Below, one piece after another: positions 51,601-64,000 of a DNA stretch of 64,000 bases (the first letter of the stretch is position 1; each line of letters opens with the position of its first letter). Source of the DNA: Epiperipatus broadwayi (Eukaryota > Onychophora > Udeonychophora > Euonychophora > Peripatidae); assembly GCA_028023455.1 (NCBI GenBank), contig JAQFVV010012418.1:9927279-9991278 (forward strand). The letters are read 5' to 3'. The position numbers and the translations under genes are program-made. The notes under the pieces are model-generated. The model worked only from the letters and a program-made list of their open reading frames with translations, searched no databases and was not told the origin of the DNA.

Positions 51601-51983
51601 CAACTAGATGATGAGAAATGCTAGCCCTCCAGTCTCTAAATAGTCATAATAATACTTTGATGTGCATATACATCTTAATGGCAATGCTTGAAAAGATCCC
51701 TTGGTATGAACTACGTCTACTTTGAGGGAGTGTAAAAGGTTGGACTGATCAGATTCCGAAGGTCCTAAAAGGTGATTAGCAAAGCAAAACAATAATAATA
51801 AGTGATTGGTTGTAGCTATAAATACATAATGCCTCAGACAAATATAAATAGATAGTGTATCACTAAAAAAATTATTAAATGAATTCCTGATTAAAATAAT
51901 CAGTTCCCTGTTATCGATAGAAAGTCCCCACAAACCTTAGTCCACTAATGAATGAATCATAAATATAATATATATATATATAT
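45622..51983. other. AT-rich DNA without identified gene
   Basis: Slightly GC-richer islands at 48480-48690, 50050-50330, 50650-50880 and 51600-51960 stand out but show no recognised domain. The longest frames are minus 48455-48679 (74 codons, SQLAEEIETECSLRNVIHTV) and minus 51604-51933 (109 codons). Both could be pieces of old elements or host exons. An AT dinucleotide run at 51966-51983 is the integration site of the LTR element. Confidence 0.45.
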
Positions 51984-53983
51984 TGTAATGGTATATATAA
52001 TTCAAAGCCTCACTTGGATGCACCATATGTAACGGTATACCCCCTCTCAACAAGATAAGTTAAGGAGTCGCATCTCACTATAGTCAGATTTAAGGTCTTC
52101 ATATAGGATGCCACGAATGATGTGATTTAATTTTGATATAAAACTATATTTGTTCCCAATAACTAATTTATTATTTTAAAAAAATTATTATATCCAACCA
52201 CATCAAATCAATTTTCACCTTAATTAACTTTACCGTTATGCTCAGATTTCGAACTCAGGGAAGTTTAACACTTTACTCTCTTCAGGGGTTCCTATCAATA
52301 TTTTAAAGTAATATTAACAACGAATCTCACTAACTCTTTAATTCAAATAAAACAAAATTGAAGACTTCATTTAATATAAAAACATACTTATTTATTTAAC
52401 ACTTAAATAATTTAAATTTTACAATATATATAAAAAAATATTTATATATCTACCTCCTTATATTAAAAATATAAACATTCTCTTTGCTTACGGTAGATAT
52501 ATTTTCTAAACCTATAACATTACGTGACTTTACAATTTATTTAAAATATAAGTATCCTAATATTTAGACAATTATATTAACGCTAATTTACACTAATTAG
52601 ATAATACAAATAATAATCCAATTATTTGTATATAACACCTTCATTCGTTAAAATGATTGTCAGTCAAGTTATATTTATTAATATAAAAATATATACTTCA
52701 CAACAATGTTAATCATTTATTTCTTTATTACACATTACATTTATTAGTCTATTTTGATTAGTATAAACAATGTATTGTCATAGTCATGGAAAATAATATG
52801 TGGATTCAAAAATAGTTTAATATCTTACCTCTAAGTTCACATTATCCCGTTCCCAAAATTAACATTTATTAACCGATATTTAAATCTTTATTAATCATAA
52901 ATAAAAACAAAAATATTCTAAATTATTAATTCTCTCTTATTATTCATTTTTATAATAAAATGAATACGATGATAAAGAAAATGAAATTAACTTTTCCTAA
53001 TTATATTTTTCAAAAATCCCAAATGGCATTTATAAAAGTTAATGTTCCTCGTGAGAATGAAAATCCTTCGAAGAAGCAGTTTTTTGATTGCTTTGTTGTT
53101 AAACATTAAAGAGAATAATATTAGGATATCCTAAGTTGACATTTAGTTTCCTCTTTATATTCATCTTCTTAATATAAAGTTCCTTCATTAATATTTATAA
53201 TTCCATTTTGAAGATCTAATTTTTATAATTTTAAGGCATTCATAATTCCATTTTGAAGATCTAATTTCTTTATAATTCTAAAGCATTTGGAAAACGATGT
53301 TATTCCCACATATATATGTTTGATTAGGCAAGTGCATTTTATCTATCCCATGATAAATATTTGTGTTCTAGCCACTCTGAATTTTCTTTATAATGAAAAG
53401 TACATAAAATTTGAATGAAGTTTTTATAAACATGTTCTTTTTTTTTTAAGACGCTGTTTAGATTTTAAAATGTAATTCAAACAATTTTTTCTATAAAATA
53501 CAAAAATATATTTAGATTACTTTCGTTGAACAAGTATAAAAAACTTCTTTTAATGAGTATTAAATTGTTTAAAATATAAACTTCAACTTACACTGTTATT
53601 TGTAATCAAACATAGTAAAAGTTTTTATGAAAATATAGCTGATAAAAATAGAATCCTTATTCTTCTAACAACAAGAATAGAATAATTATTTCATGTCTTG
53701 CTCCATCAGCTCGCTGAAACATACCCATTCTCATTGTTGCAAAAATTAGATATTAAAACACTAAGTTAATTTCACTTCCTTTAATTTGATAAACTGTGAA
53801 CCCAGAGGTCATTTATCACCTTGTCAACAGTCTTTTGTCAACAACATCATTTTTCATTTTAAAGAATGAAAAATAGTAACTTTATATATTTATTTTCATA
53901 AGTATAATAATAAAGTAAATATAATATATACATATTGATTACATAAATGTATGAGTATGTATGAGTATATATATACTCCTACA
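51984..53983 (-). repeat. 3' LTR (left copy)
   Basis: Begins TGTAATGGTATATATAATTC and ends CTCCTACA on the plus strand. It aligns with 60384-62384 throughout, with scattered substitutions and two or three short indels (near 52380, 52770 and 53740). Confidence 0.95.
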
Positions 53984-54096
53984 TTTCCCCTCGACTAAGA
54001 AAATTAAAATAAACTAACATTTTACTTTAATTCTTCATCTTTGTTATCATTTATGCATCATTACAATTCATACATTTTTTTTGTTTTCCCCTCGAC
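53984..54096 (-). promoter_or_regulatory. Polypurine tract, present twice
   Basis: Directly inside the 3' LTR the minus strand reads AGTCGAGGGGAAA (plus 53984-53996). About 100 bases further inside, at 54084-54096, the same AAGTCGAGGGGAAAAC recurs. The LTR-adjacent copy is in the right place to prime plus-strand DNA. The second may be an accessory or relict tract. Confidence 0.7.
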
Positions 54097-54919
54097 TTAA
54101 AATTTTAAATTCTTCATCAATTATTAGAGAAAAAAAATATTATTAATTATTATATTTAATAATAATTAAATTGTTTTATGGGCAATTGGGTTTTTTTTTA
54201 TTGTCTTAAATATGGTATATCTAATATAGTCTGTTTTAATCAAATCATAGATTAAATATACTGACTATTTTATTTCAAAATTATTATCTATTAAAGTTAA
54301 ATAATGTAATACTTTAGTATGCAAAAATCATTATCTAGATTACTTTTTTTTATTCACTTCTTTCAATGAATTGCTATATAATGTATCCTTATTAATATAC
54401 TAAGTATTTGAAATGGTATATCAAAATAATTATATGGTAGAAAACCTGATTATTCTATAACTAAGTTTTAATTAGTTAGTTCATAAGTGTTTTATGTATA
54501 AATCAATTTAAAATGCCAATCCTGCTCCTTATTGAGACTTACTAGATTATCACTGACATCTAATAAATGAACATACACAAACTTATTTAAAGGTGCCAAT
54601 CCTGCTCCTTAGTTTTTGAGACTTACTAGATTATCTTTAGCATCGAATAAATATATTAGTTGGAATTCATTTTTAAACTTGCCAACCTATAAGTAATCAG
54701 TCTTCCATATCTACATTAATGATATGATCCATCTTAGTTAGACACAATTATATATATTATTTCCTTCTCTTTCATATCTTAATTCTTTACATTTTCTCTC
54801 TATAATCCTAATAATTATTACATAATTTAGGTATTACAAAACTCATGGTAATTGTTTATTTAAGACAATTATTATATTTTTCCTCTATAGGGCTTTAATA
54901 TACAAACATTATAAGTACC
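54097..54919 (-). other. Non-coding interior between pol and 3' LTR
   Basis: About 820 bases without an open frame. A direct repeat of TGCCAATCCTGCTCCTTA followed by GAGACTTACTAGATTATC occurs at about 54514 and 54593 (period about 79). No env gene is seen. Confidence 0.6.
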
Positions 54920-56497
54920 TCATACCTCACCATCACAATCCAACCAGTATGCATTTGGTCCAGCTTTCTTTATAATGGTAAATGGTCCTTCATAGCTATT
55001 ACAAAATTTATGAAAAATAAAATTTTGTGGATTACTAACATGTGGTGTCTTTAAAAATACTTTGTCACCTACTTTGAATTGATAGTTTGACTTGTATGTA
55101 TTTTTATGATGCTTTTGAGCCATTTGTCTCATTCTTTCTAAAGCTTCTTTTCTATCCTTTTCAATGTTTATGGTTTGTTTTAATTGCAATTTAATGGGTG
55201 TGAATCCAGTGGACTCATTAACACTCCAATTAATATAATTTACCATATCTGGTATGTGCTTTACCCACCCATTGTGATTATCTTTCAAATAAGTTCTAAA
55301 CAAACATCCAAGTTCCCACATTACACGTTCACATGGGTTTGATTGAGGATTCCTTATAGAAGTAAGCACATGTTTTATTTGATGTTTATTTACCCACATA
55401 TTTCATTCTTTGGATAGGAAGGGTGTGCCATGATCAGTTAAGATCGTCATAGGTTTCCCTATCCTTTCAAAATGGAGGGTTTATAATACTTTAATAGTAT
55501 ATCTAGTATTAGCTTGGGGTATTGGATAAGCAGACACAAATTTAGAGAAGAGATCATAAGCCACTACTAAAAATTTTTTTTTATTAAATGGAGGTAAAGG
55601 TCCATAGTAGTCTATAGCTAAGATCTTATTTGGTCTTTCTGGAATGATAGAATTTATTGAACTAACATAATTTTTATTTACTGGTTTAGCTCTCAAACAT
55701 ATTTGACAATCTTGAATTTCGTTCAAAATATCTTTATGCATATTAGGCCAATAAAACCAATTCTTTATTGTTTGTTCAGTTTTATAGACACCATAATGTT
55801 CATATAAACAATGGATATATTGTATGAGTGGGTCTTTTAGAACTTCAGGTATTATTACCCTCCACTCATTTAAATTATCATTAATTTTATATTTTAAGAC
55901 CATATTATCTATCTTATATAATGGAAGATTACTGGCTGTATACAGAATTTCCTCTTTATTTAATGTTTTAATAATCAGCATTAAATTTTTATCTTGATTT
56001 TGTAAATTATGGATATTTAATAAATCGTTCTCTACATTTTCATCAACTATCAGATCAACATTCATAATGTAGGCATTATCTACCGATAAATGTAGTTGTT
56101 CTGATTTACATGGATTTCGACTTAGTGCATCAGCTACAACATTCTCGGATCCTTTACAATATTTAATTGTATAATTAAATTCTTGTAATAACAGACTCCA
56201 TCTCACTAATCGAGAATTAGTATTCAAGAATTCGAGGCTTTTATGATCAGTTATCACAATCACCTCTGATCCAAGAAGCATCTGTTGAAATTTTTGAAAA
56301 GCCCACACTATTGCTAGGGCTTCTTTCTCTGTAACCATATAATTCAATTCAGGTCCTTTTAATAGCCAGCTAATAAAATAGAGGACTCCTGTTTGGCCAC
56401 CCTCTTGGATTTGAGATAAGGTTACCCCTAATCCGTAACCGCTACTATCTGTTTGTAAGATGAATGGTTTGCTAAAATCAGGAAAAGCTAATATAGT
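54920..56497 (-). pseudogene. Gypsy RNase H and integrase (in-frame stops)
   Basis: The frame upstream of 56347 continues from the RT piece after a TAA (56498-56500). RNase H: ILAFPDFSKPFILQTDSSG, then TEKEALAIVWAFQKF and ITDHKSLEFL, ending VADALSRNP. Integrase: H-H-C-C region with HYGVYKTEQTIKNWFYWPNM and CQICLRAKP, core with LAIDYYGPL (first D), LTDHGTPF (second D) and NPQSNPCERV (E). A TAA (55481-55483) and a TGA (55403-55405) interrupt the core between the first and second D and just after the second. The C-terminal part has FKVGDKVFLKTP and YEGPFTI, the GPY-type module of Gypsy integrases. All three catalytic acidic residues remain, but the protein cannot be made whole. Confidence 0.9.
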
Positions 56498-57575
56498 TTA
56501 CTTTAAATATCCAGCTTTGATTCCAGCAAATGCATCATCTTGTTCCTCAGTCCATTTCCATTTCTCATCTTTTCTAATGAGTTTTAACAACAGTTCCATG
56601 CAATCAGAAAATTTTTGGTAGAAACGATTATAAAAATTACATATTCCTAAAAATGATCTTATTTGTTTTTTATTTGTGGGTTTAGGGAAATTTTGTATAG
56701 CACTAATCTTATCCAGATGAGGTTTAATCCCATTGTGACCAACAATATGACCTAAGAAGATCACTTCATTAGATACTAAAGTGCTTTTCTTGAAATTGAT
56801 TTTTATTCCTTTGTCAGAACACTCTTTAAAAAACATTTCTATATGTTGAAGATGTTCTTCAATTGTAGTTGACGCAATTATAACATCATCTACATACATT
56901 GTCACAATCTGTTTTATATCAGGAGATAAGGTTTTATCCAAGCATCGAATTAAAGCAGCACCACTATTGATCAATCCAAATGGCATCCTATTAAATTAAT
57001 AAGTAAATCCTTCATACCGAAACGCGGTATATTAGCGATCTTCAGGATGAAGTTCTATCTGCCAATAGCTTGAGGTCAAATCAAATATAGAAAATACTTT
57101 CTTGTTTCCAAATCTCATGACTAATTCGTGTATGGGCGGTGGTATATTTCTGTCAGGGAACAGTAATTTTGTTTAGTTGTCTAGCATCCAAACAAAATCT
57201 TATCGACCCATCTTTCTTCTTCACCGTCACAACTGGATTACAGTATGGTGAAGAGCATTTGGAAATGATTTCCCATTCAAGCATTTTATTAATTTGTTTA
57301 TATATTTCTTCTCTATATTGATAAGGAATAGGATAAGATTTGGATTGAAAAGGTTGATCATGAATTAAATTTTATTCTTTGCTGAAAACCCTCAATCACT
57401 CCTGGTATTTCTGAAAATATTGTATTATATTCATTAATAATAGATTGCAATTTATTAACATTATCGCCATCAATTAAATTTGATTCAGCAATTTTTGATT
57501 TTACAAGTGTACGTTTGACATTATACAATCAATTTCCAACAGATCATACTTTGGAGACAATGTCATCCTTAAAAC
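56498..57575 (-). pseudogene. Gypsy reverse transcriptase (stops and frameshifts)
   Basis: Reading on the minus strand: [39 protein letters not shown], then a one-base shift in a C run near 57156, IFDLTSSYWQIELHPED, two TAA codons (57032-57034 and 56996-56998), MPFGLINSGAAL, VTMYVDDVIIAS (catalytic YVDD) and VIFLGHIVG, then the connection domain with QIRSFLGICNFYNRF. These are canonical Ty3/Gypsy RT blocks in the normal order. A further shift near 57370 separates it from the protease frame. The polymerase is therefore dead in this copy. Confidence 0.9.
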
Positions 57576-57908
57576 CTAATCACCTATATGAACTATCTTA
57601 TTTTTAAAATCAATCAAACATTTGTTCAGATGTAAAAAGTCTACTCCCAATATCATTTCATGAATAAGTCCAGTTAATATCAAAAATACATGATAAATAC
57701 ATGTTTGATTAATAGTTAGTTTGATCCAGATCTGCTTTTGAATTAATTTTGCCCTTTTATTATTAGCTAGGGTAATCTGTACTGATTTTAGAGGTAAGGT
57801 TTTAATATGTGGATTTTTATCCATCAACCTTTTATAAAACTCTTCAGATATTACAGATATTTGGCTACCACTATCTAATAAGGCTCTAATTTGCAAATCT
57901 TCAAACAT
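57576..57908 (-). pseudogene. Gypsy aspartic protease
   Basis: The retropepsin active-site motif RALLDSGSQISVIS and the second conserved block MILGVDFLH are present, about 60 residues apart as in one retropepsin monomer. The frame is open upstream past the listed ATG into the gag overlap near 58060, and differs from the gag frame by minus one. A TAG at 57576-57578 ends it before RT. It would process gag-pol polyprotein in the particle. Confidence 0.85.
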
Positions 57909-58063
57909 AATATTAATTAATGGACAATTTTGAACAGCATACTTGGGTTCATCATCTTCCTCTGAACATATTATGTTGGTGATTTGTTTAACTACAATTT
58001 TATTTTTGTTTCTCGTTTTAAATATGGGTCTTTGAGGAGAGGAACTATTTCCGAAAACCCTCT

Positions 58064-60031
58064 TTAATTTAATTTTGCTGTTGTTTTGGGTATATTTTTA
58101 TTATACCCTATTTTACCTTTATTCAATCCACTAGTAGATGCTATACTCTTATTTTCTGAAATTTGACGTGTATCAGAACTTAATTTAACATCTGCATTAT
58201 TATCACTCTTCGTTGTTTTACTTTGTGAATGATTAAAAGTCTTATGCTTTCTTTTTTTATAATTAATAGCATTTACTTGAATATTTTCTTTCTTTCTTTC
58301 AACATAATTTTGATTAAAATTTTGGTTATTTGAGTCAATATTATTTAAAATATCTATAATTTGTTCGATATTTTGTGCATTAGAAAATAATAAAGACTGC
58401 TCAATTTTCATAGGTAAGTTGTGTTTTGCAATACGAATAATTTGATTTTTGCTGAAATGATAAGTATCAAGGATTTTCAGTTTTGATACCTGTCTTCTAA
58501 AAAATTTAGTAAGAGTTTCACCTGGCATACTTTTATACTTTTCCTGAAGTATTTGATACAACAGCGATTCTTGACGATCACTATTCCAAAAATTCTTTAT
58601 CAATAATGTTTGATATTCTTCAAAAGTTTTAGGTATTTGGAATAATGATTACCACCATGATAAAGCATCACCTTGTAAATGACTGTATGCTACTATCAAT
58701 TTTTCACCTTCTGTCAAATTACTATTTACTGAAAAATATAAATTTAAACTCTTTAGATGCTCTATTGGAGCTTCATTTGTAAACCCTTGAAAATTTTTTA
58801 ATTTTACAAATTGATTCACAACATTAGATTGTAATACATAATTTGTATTGCTAACATTTTCTTTTTGCAGATTTATAGATGATTGTTGATTGTGATGGTG
58901 AGCAAAGTCTCCTATAAAATAACTAATATTATCCTTATTATTTTGTTCCCTTTGCATGTTTTCCATCTCAATCACTATTTCATCTTGATGATCCTTTTTA
59001 TTTGGATCTTCCCTTATCCTATTAATAGCTTCTAATATTTGATTAAATTTATCTGAAGTTGTGTCTTCTTTAATATTAGATAATTTAATCCTTTTACAAG
59101 CTTGGGTATAATTTTCCATCATTATTTTTCTTTCTTTCTCAAACTCATCCTTCAAAACTTTTATGGTCTGATCTACAGTAATATTTTTATTTTCCAATTG
59201 ATTAAATATCTCCGATTGATTCTCTAATAATATTTCAATATTATCTTTATTTAACTTTACGTCTGAATCAATCAAATTTTGCTTCACATTTAGACACTGA
59301 AAATCTTTTTCCATAGACTGAATTTTCTTGTCTTGGTTATTAATTTCTATGTGGACATCTTCTATTTTCTCATCTAAAACCTTTTCAGTCTCTTCTTGGA
59401 TTTTATACATATCAATTTGGAGATGATTTTATACAGTTTTTATTTTTAGAAATTTGTTTTCTACTTTATTTTCTAGCTTTGTTTCAAATTCAAAAAATCT
59501 TTTTTGACACTTAAGATCTATTTCTTCAATAACCTTTTGAATTTCATTATTCATATTTGTTTGTATTTGTGATACCTCGTCCTGCAAATCTATTTTTATA
59601 TTATCTAATTTTATTGATAATTCATTTGTAATATCTACTTTCACACTTTCCATTTTGGTATTCATACTTTCCATCTTGGTATCAATATTCGTAGACAAAT
59701 CTACTTTCAGATTTTCCATCTGAGTATGCATATTTTCCATTTTGGTATCTATGTTTGTATTTAAATTCTCTATCATTTGTTGCATCATTAACATCATTTG
59801 ACTTAATGATGGATTATCACTGGTTTTACTTTCTATAGGTTTGTCCACAATATCCATAATTTCTGGAACATGAGTATCTAATATAGAATTACTCTCAGAC
59901 ACACCTATATTTATTTGTTCATTAGTACGATTCATAGTATCATCAGCTATATCTGAACTAAGTATCTCAGTTTGCATTTCCATATTATTAGTATTAGAAG
60001 AAAATATTTTATACTTACTTCTTGTAATCAT
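58064..60031 (-). pseudogene. Gypsy gag (two in-frame TAA codons)
   Basis: A single frame of about 655 codons from MITRSKYKIF is interrupted by TAA at 59429-59431 and 58649-58651. The N-terminal third is coiled-coil-like, with repeats of NIDTKMENM and TKMESM type near residues 95-145. The capsid-like region around the second stop has VKLKNFQGF, YSHLQGDALSWW, then FQIPKTFEEYQTLLIKNFW and MPGETLTKFFRRQVSKL, the retrotransposon gag pattern. The C-terminus is basic (KKRKHKTFNH) and I see no CCHC knuckle. The start is the first ATG, 353 bases inside the 5' LTR boundary. Confidence 0.85.
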
Positions 60032-60361
60032 AAAACTATCTTTAACTTTAACTTTATTTGTACGATAATATATTATTTATCATAGGATATTAATGCGATG
60101 CCTTTCTCTTTTCAAGATATATATGTGAGTTCTTACTATAATGCCTAATTTTAAAATTATATTTTTAAGTGAGTGATCTATTCATTTAAATTTTGCTTAT
60201 TTAATTTTCAAAGTCTCCATTATTTTATTACCTACTATTTTACAACACATTTAATATGAGACTATTATTAATACCACTTATTCCTCAATGTTTTATATCG
60301 CTATACAAACAATATAAAATCTATGATTCAATATAATAATGATATGGAATCTATGATTCAA

Positions 60362-60383
60362 GGCCCTAGTTGTGTGTGCCATA
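60362..60383 (-). promoter_or_regulatory. Primer-binding site region
   Basis: On the minus strand the interior starts TATGGCACACACAACTAGGG. The TGG two bases from the LTR edge fits the complement of a tRNA CCA end. I cannot name the tRNA. Confidence 0.5.
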
Positions 60384-62384
60384 TGTAACGGTATATATAA
60401 TTCAAAGCCTCACTTGGATGCGCCATATGTAACGGTATACCCCTTCTCAACAAGATAAGTTAAGGAGTCGCATCTCACTATAGTCAGATTTAAGGTCTTC
60501 ATATAGGATGCCACGAATGATGTGATTTAATTTTGATATAAAACTATATTTGTTTCCAATAACTAATTTATTATTTTAAAAAAATTATTATATCCAACCA
60601 CATCAAATCAATTTTCACCTTAATTAACTTTACCGTTATGCTCAGATTTCGAACTCAGGGAAGTTTAACACTTTACTCTCTTCAGGGGTTCCTATCAATA
60701 TTTTAAAGTAATATTAACAACGAATCTCACTAACTCTTTAATTCAAATAAAACAAAATTGAAGACTTCATTTAATATAAAAAACATATTTATTTAACACT
60801 TAAATAATTTAAATTTTACAATATATATAAAAAAATATTTATATATCTACCTCCTTATATTAAAAATATAAACATTCTCTTTGCTTACGGTAGATATATT
60901 TTCTAAACCTATAACACTACGTGATTTTACAATTTATTTAAAATATAAGTATCCTAATATTTAGACAATTATATTAACGCTAATTTACACTAATTAGATA
61001 ATACAAATAATAATCCAATTATTTGTATATAACACCTTCATTCGTTAAAATGATTGTCAGTCAAATTATATTTATTAATATAAAAATATATACTTCACAA
61101 CAATGTTAATGATTTATTTCTTTATCACACATTACATTTATTAGTCTATTTTGATTAGTATAAACAATGGTAGTGTCATGTCATGGAAAATAATATGTGG
61201 ATTCAAAAATAGTTTAATATCTTACCTCTAAGTTCACATTATCCCGTTCCCAAAATTAACATTTATTAACCGATATTTAACTCTTTATTAATCATAAATA
61301 AAAACAAAAATATTCTAAATTATTAATTCTCTCTTATTATTCATTTTTATAATAAAATGAATACGATGATAAAGAAAATGAAATTAACTTTTCCTAATTA
61401 TAATTTTCAAAAATCCCAAATGGCATTTACAAAAGTTAATGTTCCTCGCGAGAATGAAAATCCTTCGAAGAAGCAGTTTTTTGATTCCTTTGTTGTTAAA
61501 CATTAAAGAGAATAATATTAGGATATCCTAAGTTGACATTTAGTTTCCTCTTTATATTCATCTTCTTAATATAAAGTTTCTTCATTAATATTTATAATTC
61601 CATTTTGAAGATCTAATTTTTATAATTTTAAGGCATTCATAATTCCATTTTGAAGATCTAATTTCTTTATAATTCTAAAGCATTTGGCAAACGATGTTAT
61701 TCCCACATATATATGTTTGATTAGGCAAGTGCATTTTATCTATCCCATGATAAATATTTGTGTTCTAGCCACTCTGAATTTTCTTTATAATGAAAAGTAC
61801 ATAAAATTTGAATGAAGTTTTTATAAACATGTTCTTTTTTTTTTTAAGACGCTGTTTAGATTTTAAAACGTAATTCAAACAATTTTTTCTATAAAACACG
61901 AAAATATATTTAGATTACTTTCGTTGAACAAGTATAAAAAACTTCTTTTAATGAGTATTAAATTGTTTAAAATATAAACTTCAACTTACACTGTTATTTG
62001 TAATCAAACATAGTAAAAGTTTTTATGAAAATATAGCTGATAAAAATAGAATCCTTATTCTTTTAATAACAAGAATAGAATAATTATTTCATGTCTCGCT
62101 CCATCAACTCACTGAAGCATACCCATTCTCATTGTTGCAATAACAATTAGATATTAAAACACTAAGTTAATTTCACTTCCTTTAATTCGATAAACTGTGA
62201 ACCCAGAGGTCATTTATCACCATGTCAACAGTCTTTTGTCAACAACATCATTTTTCATCTTAAAGAATGAAAAATAGTAACTTTATATATTTATTTTCAT
62301 AAGTATAATAATAATGTAAATATAATCTATACATATTGATTACATAAATGTATGAGTATGTATGAATATATATATACTCCTACA
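60384..62384 (-). repeat. 5' LTR (right copy)
   Basis: Begins TGTAACGGTATATATAATTC and ends CTCCTACA on the plus strand. As the upstream LTR of a minus-strand element it should carry the promoter, but no TATA box could be singled out in such AT-rich sequence. Confidence 0.95.
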
Positions 62385-64000
62385 ATATATATATATATTA
62401 AAAAAAAAGAATTAACTAAAATATAAATTGTTTTCCACACTTCACAAATATTTCATTTATTAATAAGTTCTTAAATAGTTTATCAAAGATTACAAAATAA
62501 GACTGATTTTAATACATAGACAGGCATTAAATATCAAACTAATAAATTGTAAATCATAATTTTAATATTTTCTGATAAATAAAATATATGTATGAAATAT
62601 ATATACTGATAAAATTCTATGATAAATTTTACTTAATTGATTCACTAAAATTATTTATTTTTTCAGAAATAATTACAGGGCTATTTTAAATTGGAGGTAA
62701 TAGTAAGATACTTTTAAAATAATTTCAATCATTCAAATAAATTTATATATGATGTACAAAACTAAATGAGCTTTCCATTAATTAATTTACGGGAAGTAAG
62801 TCTTTTGTAATGATTTTTAAGTTAAAAAAAATAACAGGGGAAGGATTTAAAGTTAATAGCTCATTGAATTTTGTATTTGACAATTTCAGTAAGTCAAATA
62901 ATCTAAACAAACCGACAAAAAATAATTTAATTTGCCACATCAAAATAATGTAAGATTTTATAAGAGTTGATATTTTAAATTGAATAAAATTAAAAGACAC
63001 ATTTTAAACCAAGCCGTATAAACATTACACAGATATAAAATATAAATTAATATAGATTTTGAAAACAAGTACAATAAAATCAATGGCTTGCGGTGAATTG
63101 GACGTTACCTCAGAATCAATCAGTTAATACAGGCAGTTAATACAGTCAGATCATTTCAGGCTTCTTTGACACAGACAGTCTCTGGCTAGATGTTTAAAGC
63201 ACTGGAAAGGCATGGATGGGCTGGTGGAACAGACCTCTGAGAAGCAAATGACCGATCTTTTCACCCCGCCATTTCTTTAGGCACGATATATATATAGATT
63301 AATCACTTCTCTTCAGTAAACTCAATAATAATTCCCTAATCAAATTTTCCACTATTTATGTGTTCTGGTCTTATCTACAGGATTCAATCTATACTTAACA
63401 CCAATTGTAATTGTTCTAAGCAATACTCTGAGGTTGGTGCCTGCTTTGGAGGGAAATCTATAATCCTACATGCCCCAAAGGTTGATTTCCTAATTACAAA
63501 AACAACAACAAGCATATTAAGTTTATTAGTCATTGTACTAACAAAATCTATTTAATTAAGGTTTAGATTAACAAAAATGTAGATTTTATTCGGAAAAATT
63601 TTAGGAATTTGGTACAATGACTTTCATATTTAATATTTGATTAAAACTTAAGTAGAAATTTACAAAATATAATTGATCCTTTAATGTACATTTATCAAAA
63701 GATAAATATAAAATGTTACCAACTGATTAATTTAAGAAAAATGAACTTTAATGAAGATTTTAAAATATTTGTAACATTTTATAGATATCTAGGATTCAAT
63801 TATATATAAATACCAATTTAATAAAATAAACATAATATAATTTTACAAATATTATAAAATAAATAAACTATTATAAAAGGTTAGTTAATCATAAAATACA
63901 AATTAATTAGATACAAGATTACAATATTGCTTATAATTATACTACCACCAATTATGGGGTAGGTGTCAGTTATTATAAAAGGTTGAGTTCAAACCCACAC
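62385..64000. other. AT-rich DNA, nothing firmly recognised
   Basis: A GC-richer island at 63085-63285 has no recognised coding pattern. The last 30 bases contain GGTTGAGTTCAAACCCA, which resembles a tRNA B-box and could be a SINE cut by the window edge. Confidence 0.4.

Larger units (their letters stand above)
51984..62384 (-). mobile_element. Gypsy-type LTR retrotransposon, complete but defective, 10.4 kb
   Basis: Two direct repeats of 2000 and 2001 bases (51984-53983 and 60384-62384) start TG and end CA and flank a 6.4 kb interior that reads on the minus strand as gag, protease, reverse transcriptase, RNase H, integrase. Domain order (integrase last) places it with Gypsy (Ty3-like) elements. 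The flanking ATATAT on both sides could be the target duplication but lies in AT repeats. No env-like frame is present. The LTRs differ at about three dozen positions by eye. Confidence 0.95.

Noticed and set aside
51604-51933. A 109-codon minus frame as a gene
   Set aside because: No recognisable domain, no splice or homology support, and ordinary length for chance in this window.

Overview
The window looks like a piece of a metazoan, probably invertebrate, nuclear genome. It is very AT-rich, has almost no host coding sequence, and is packed with transposable elements at different stages of decay: RTE-like LINEs, a second LINE group with two ORFs, Penelope-like fragments, a hAT transposon, a Gypsy-type LTR retrotransposon, MITE-like palindromes, tRNA-derived repeats and long trinucleotide microsatellites. 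A 500-base run of N at 40785-41284 is an assembly gap. The species cannot be named from the sequence. I saw no prokaryotic gene organisation.

Layout. 1-9 kb: a minisatellite at the edge, a palindromic MITE (527-1333), an RTE C-terminal scrap, a near-perfect 0.9 kb palindrome made of two head-to-head Penelope endonuclease ends (3443-4371), and a decayed RTE LINE (about 6300-8900) carrying a tRNA-Gly-derived insert. 9-24 kb: mostly featureless AT-rich DNA, with another decayed RTE LINE (12569-14460), an endonuclease scrap, a tRNA-like SINE, a long inverted repeat (18631-19475) and a non-autonomous DNA transposon with 30 bp terminal inverted repeats and internal satellite (20762-22236). 24.9-28.0 kb: a hAT element with an intact 632-residue transposase. 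Just after it, 28358-28517 is the only convincing host exon: the C-lobe of a protein-kinase-like domain, bounded by AG and GTAAGT.

28.7-43.4 kb is the most unusual part: a cluster of LINEs embedded one after another in TAG and TAA/TTA arrays. Element A carries only ORF1. Element B has ORF1 (one nonsense codon) plus an intact 1078-residue ORF2 with AP-like endonuclease, a YMDD-type reverse transcriptase and a C-terminal zinc knuckle. Elements D, E and F lie in TAA/TTA arrays. E shows a 5' inversion with an almost seamless break, as expected from twin priming.

43.4-52 kb is nearly blank apart from a 270 bp palindromic MITE. 51984-62384 is a complete Gypsy-type element on the minus strand with two 2.0 kb LTRs, gag, protease, reverse transcriptase, RNase H and integrase. 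Its coding part has at least eight nonsense or frameshift lesions although the LTRs differ by only about 2 percent. 62.4-64 kb has no recognised feature. In short, the window reads as intronic or intergenic DNA of a kinase-like host gene swollen by nested mobile elements.
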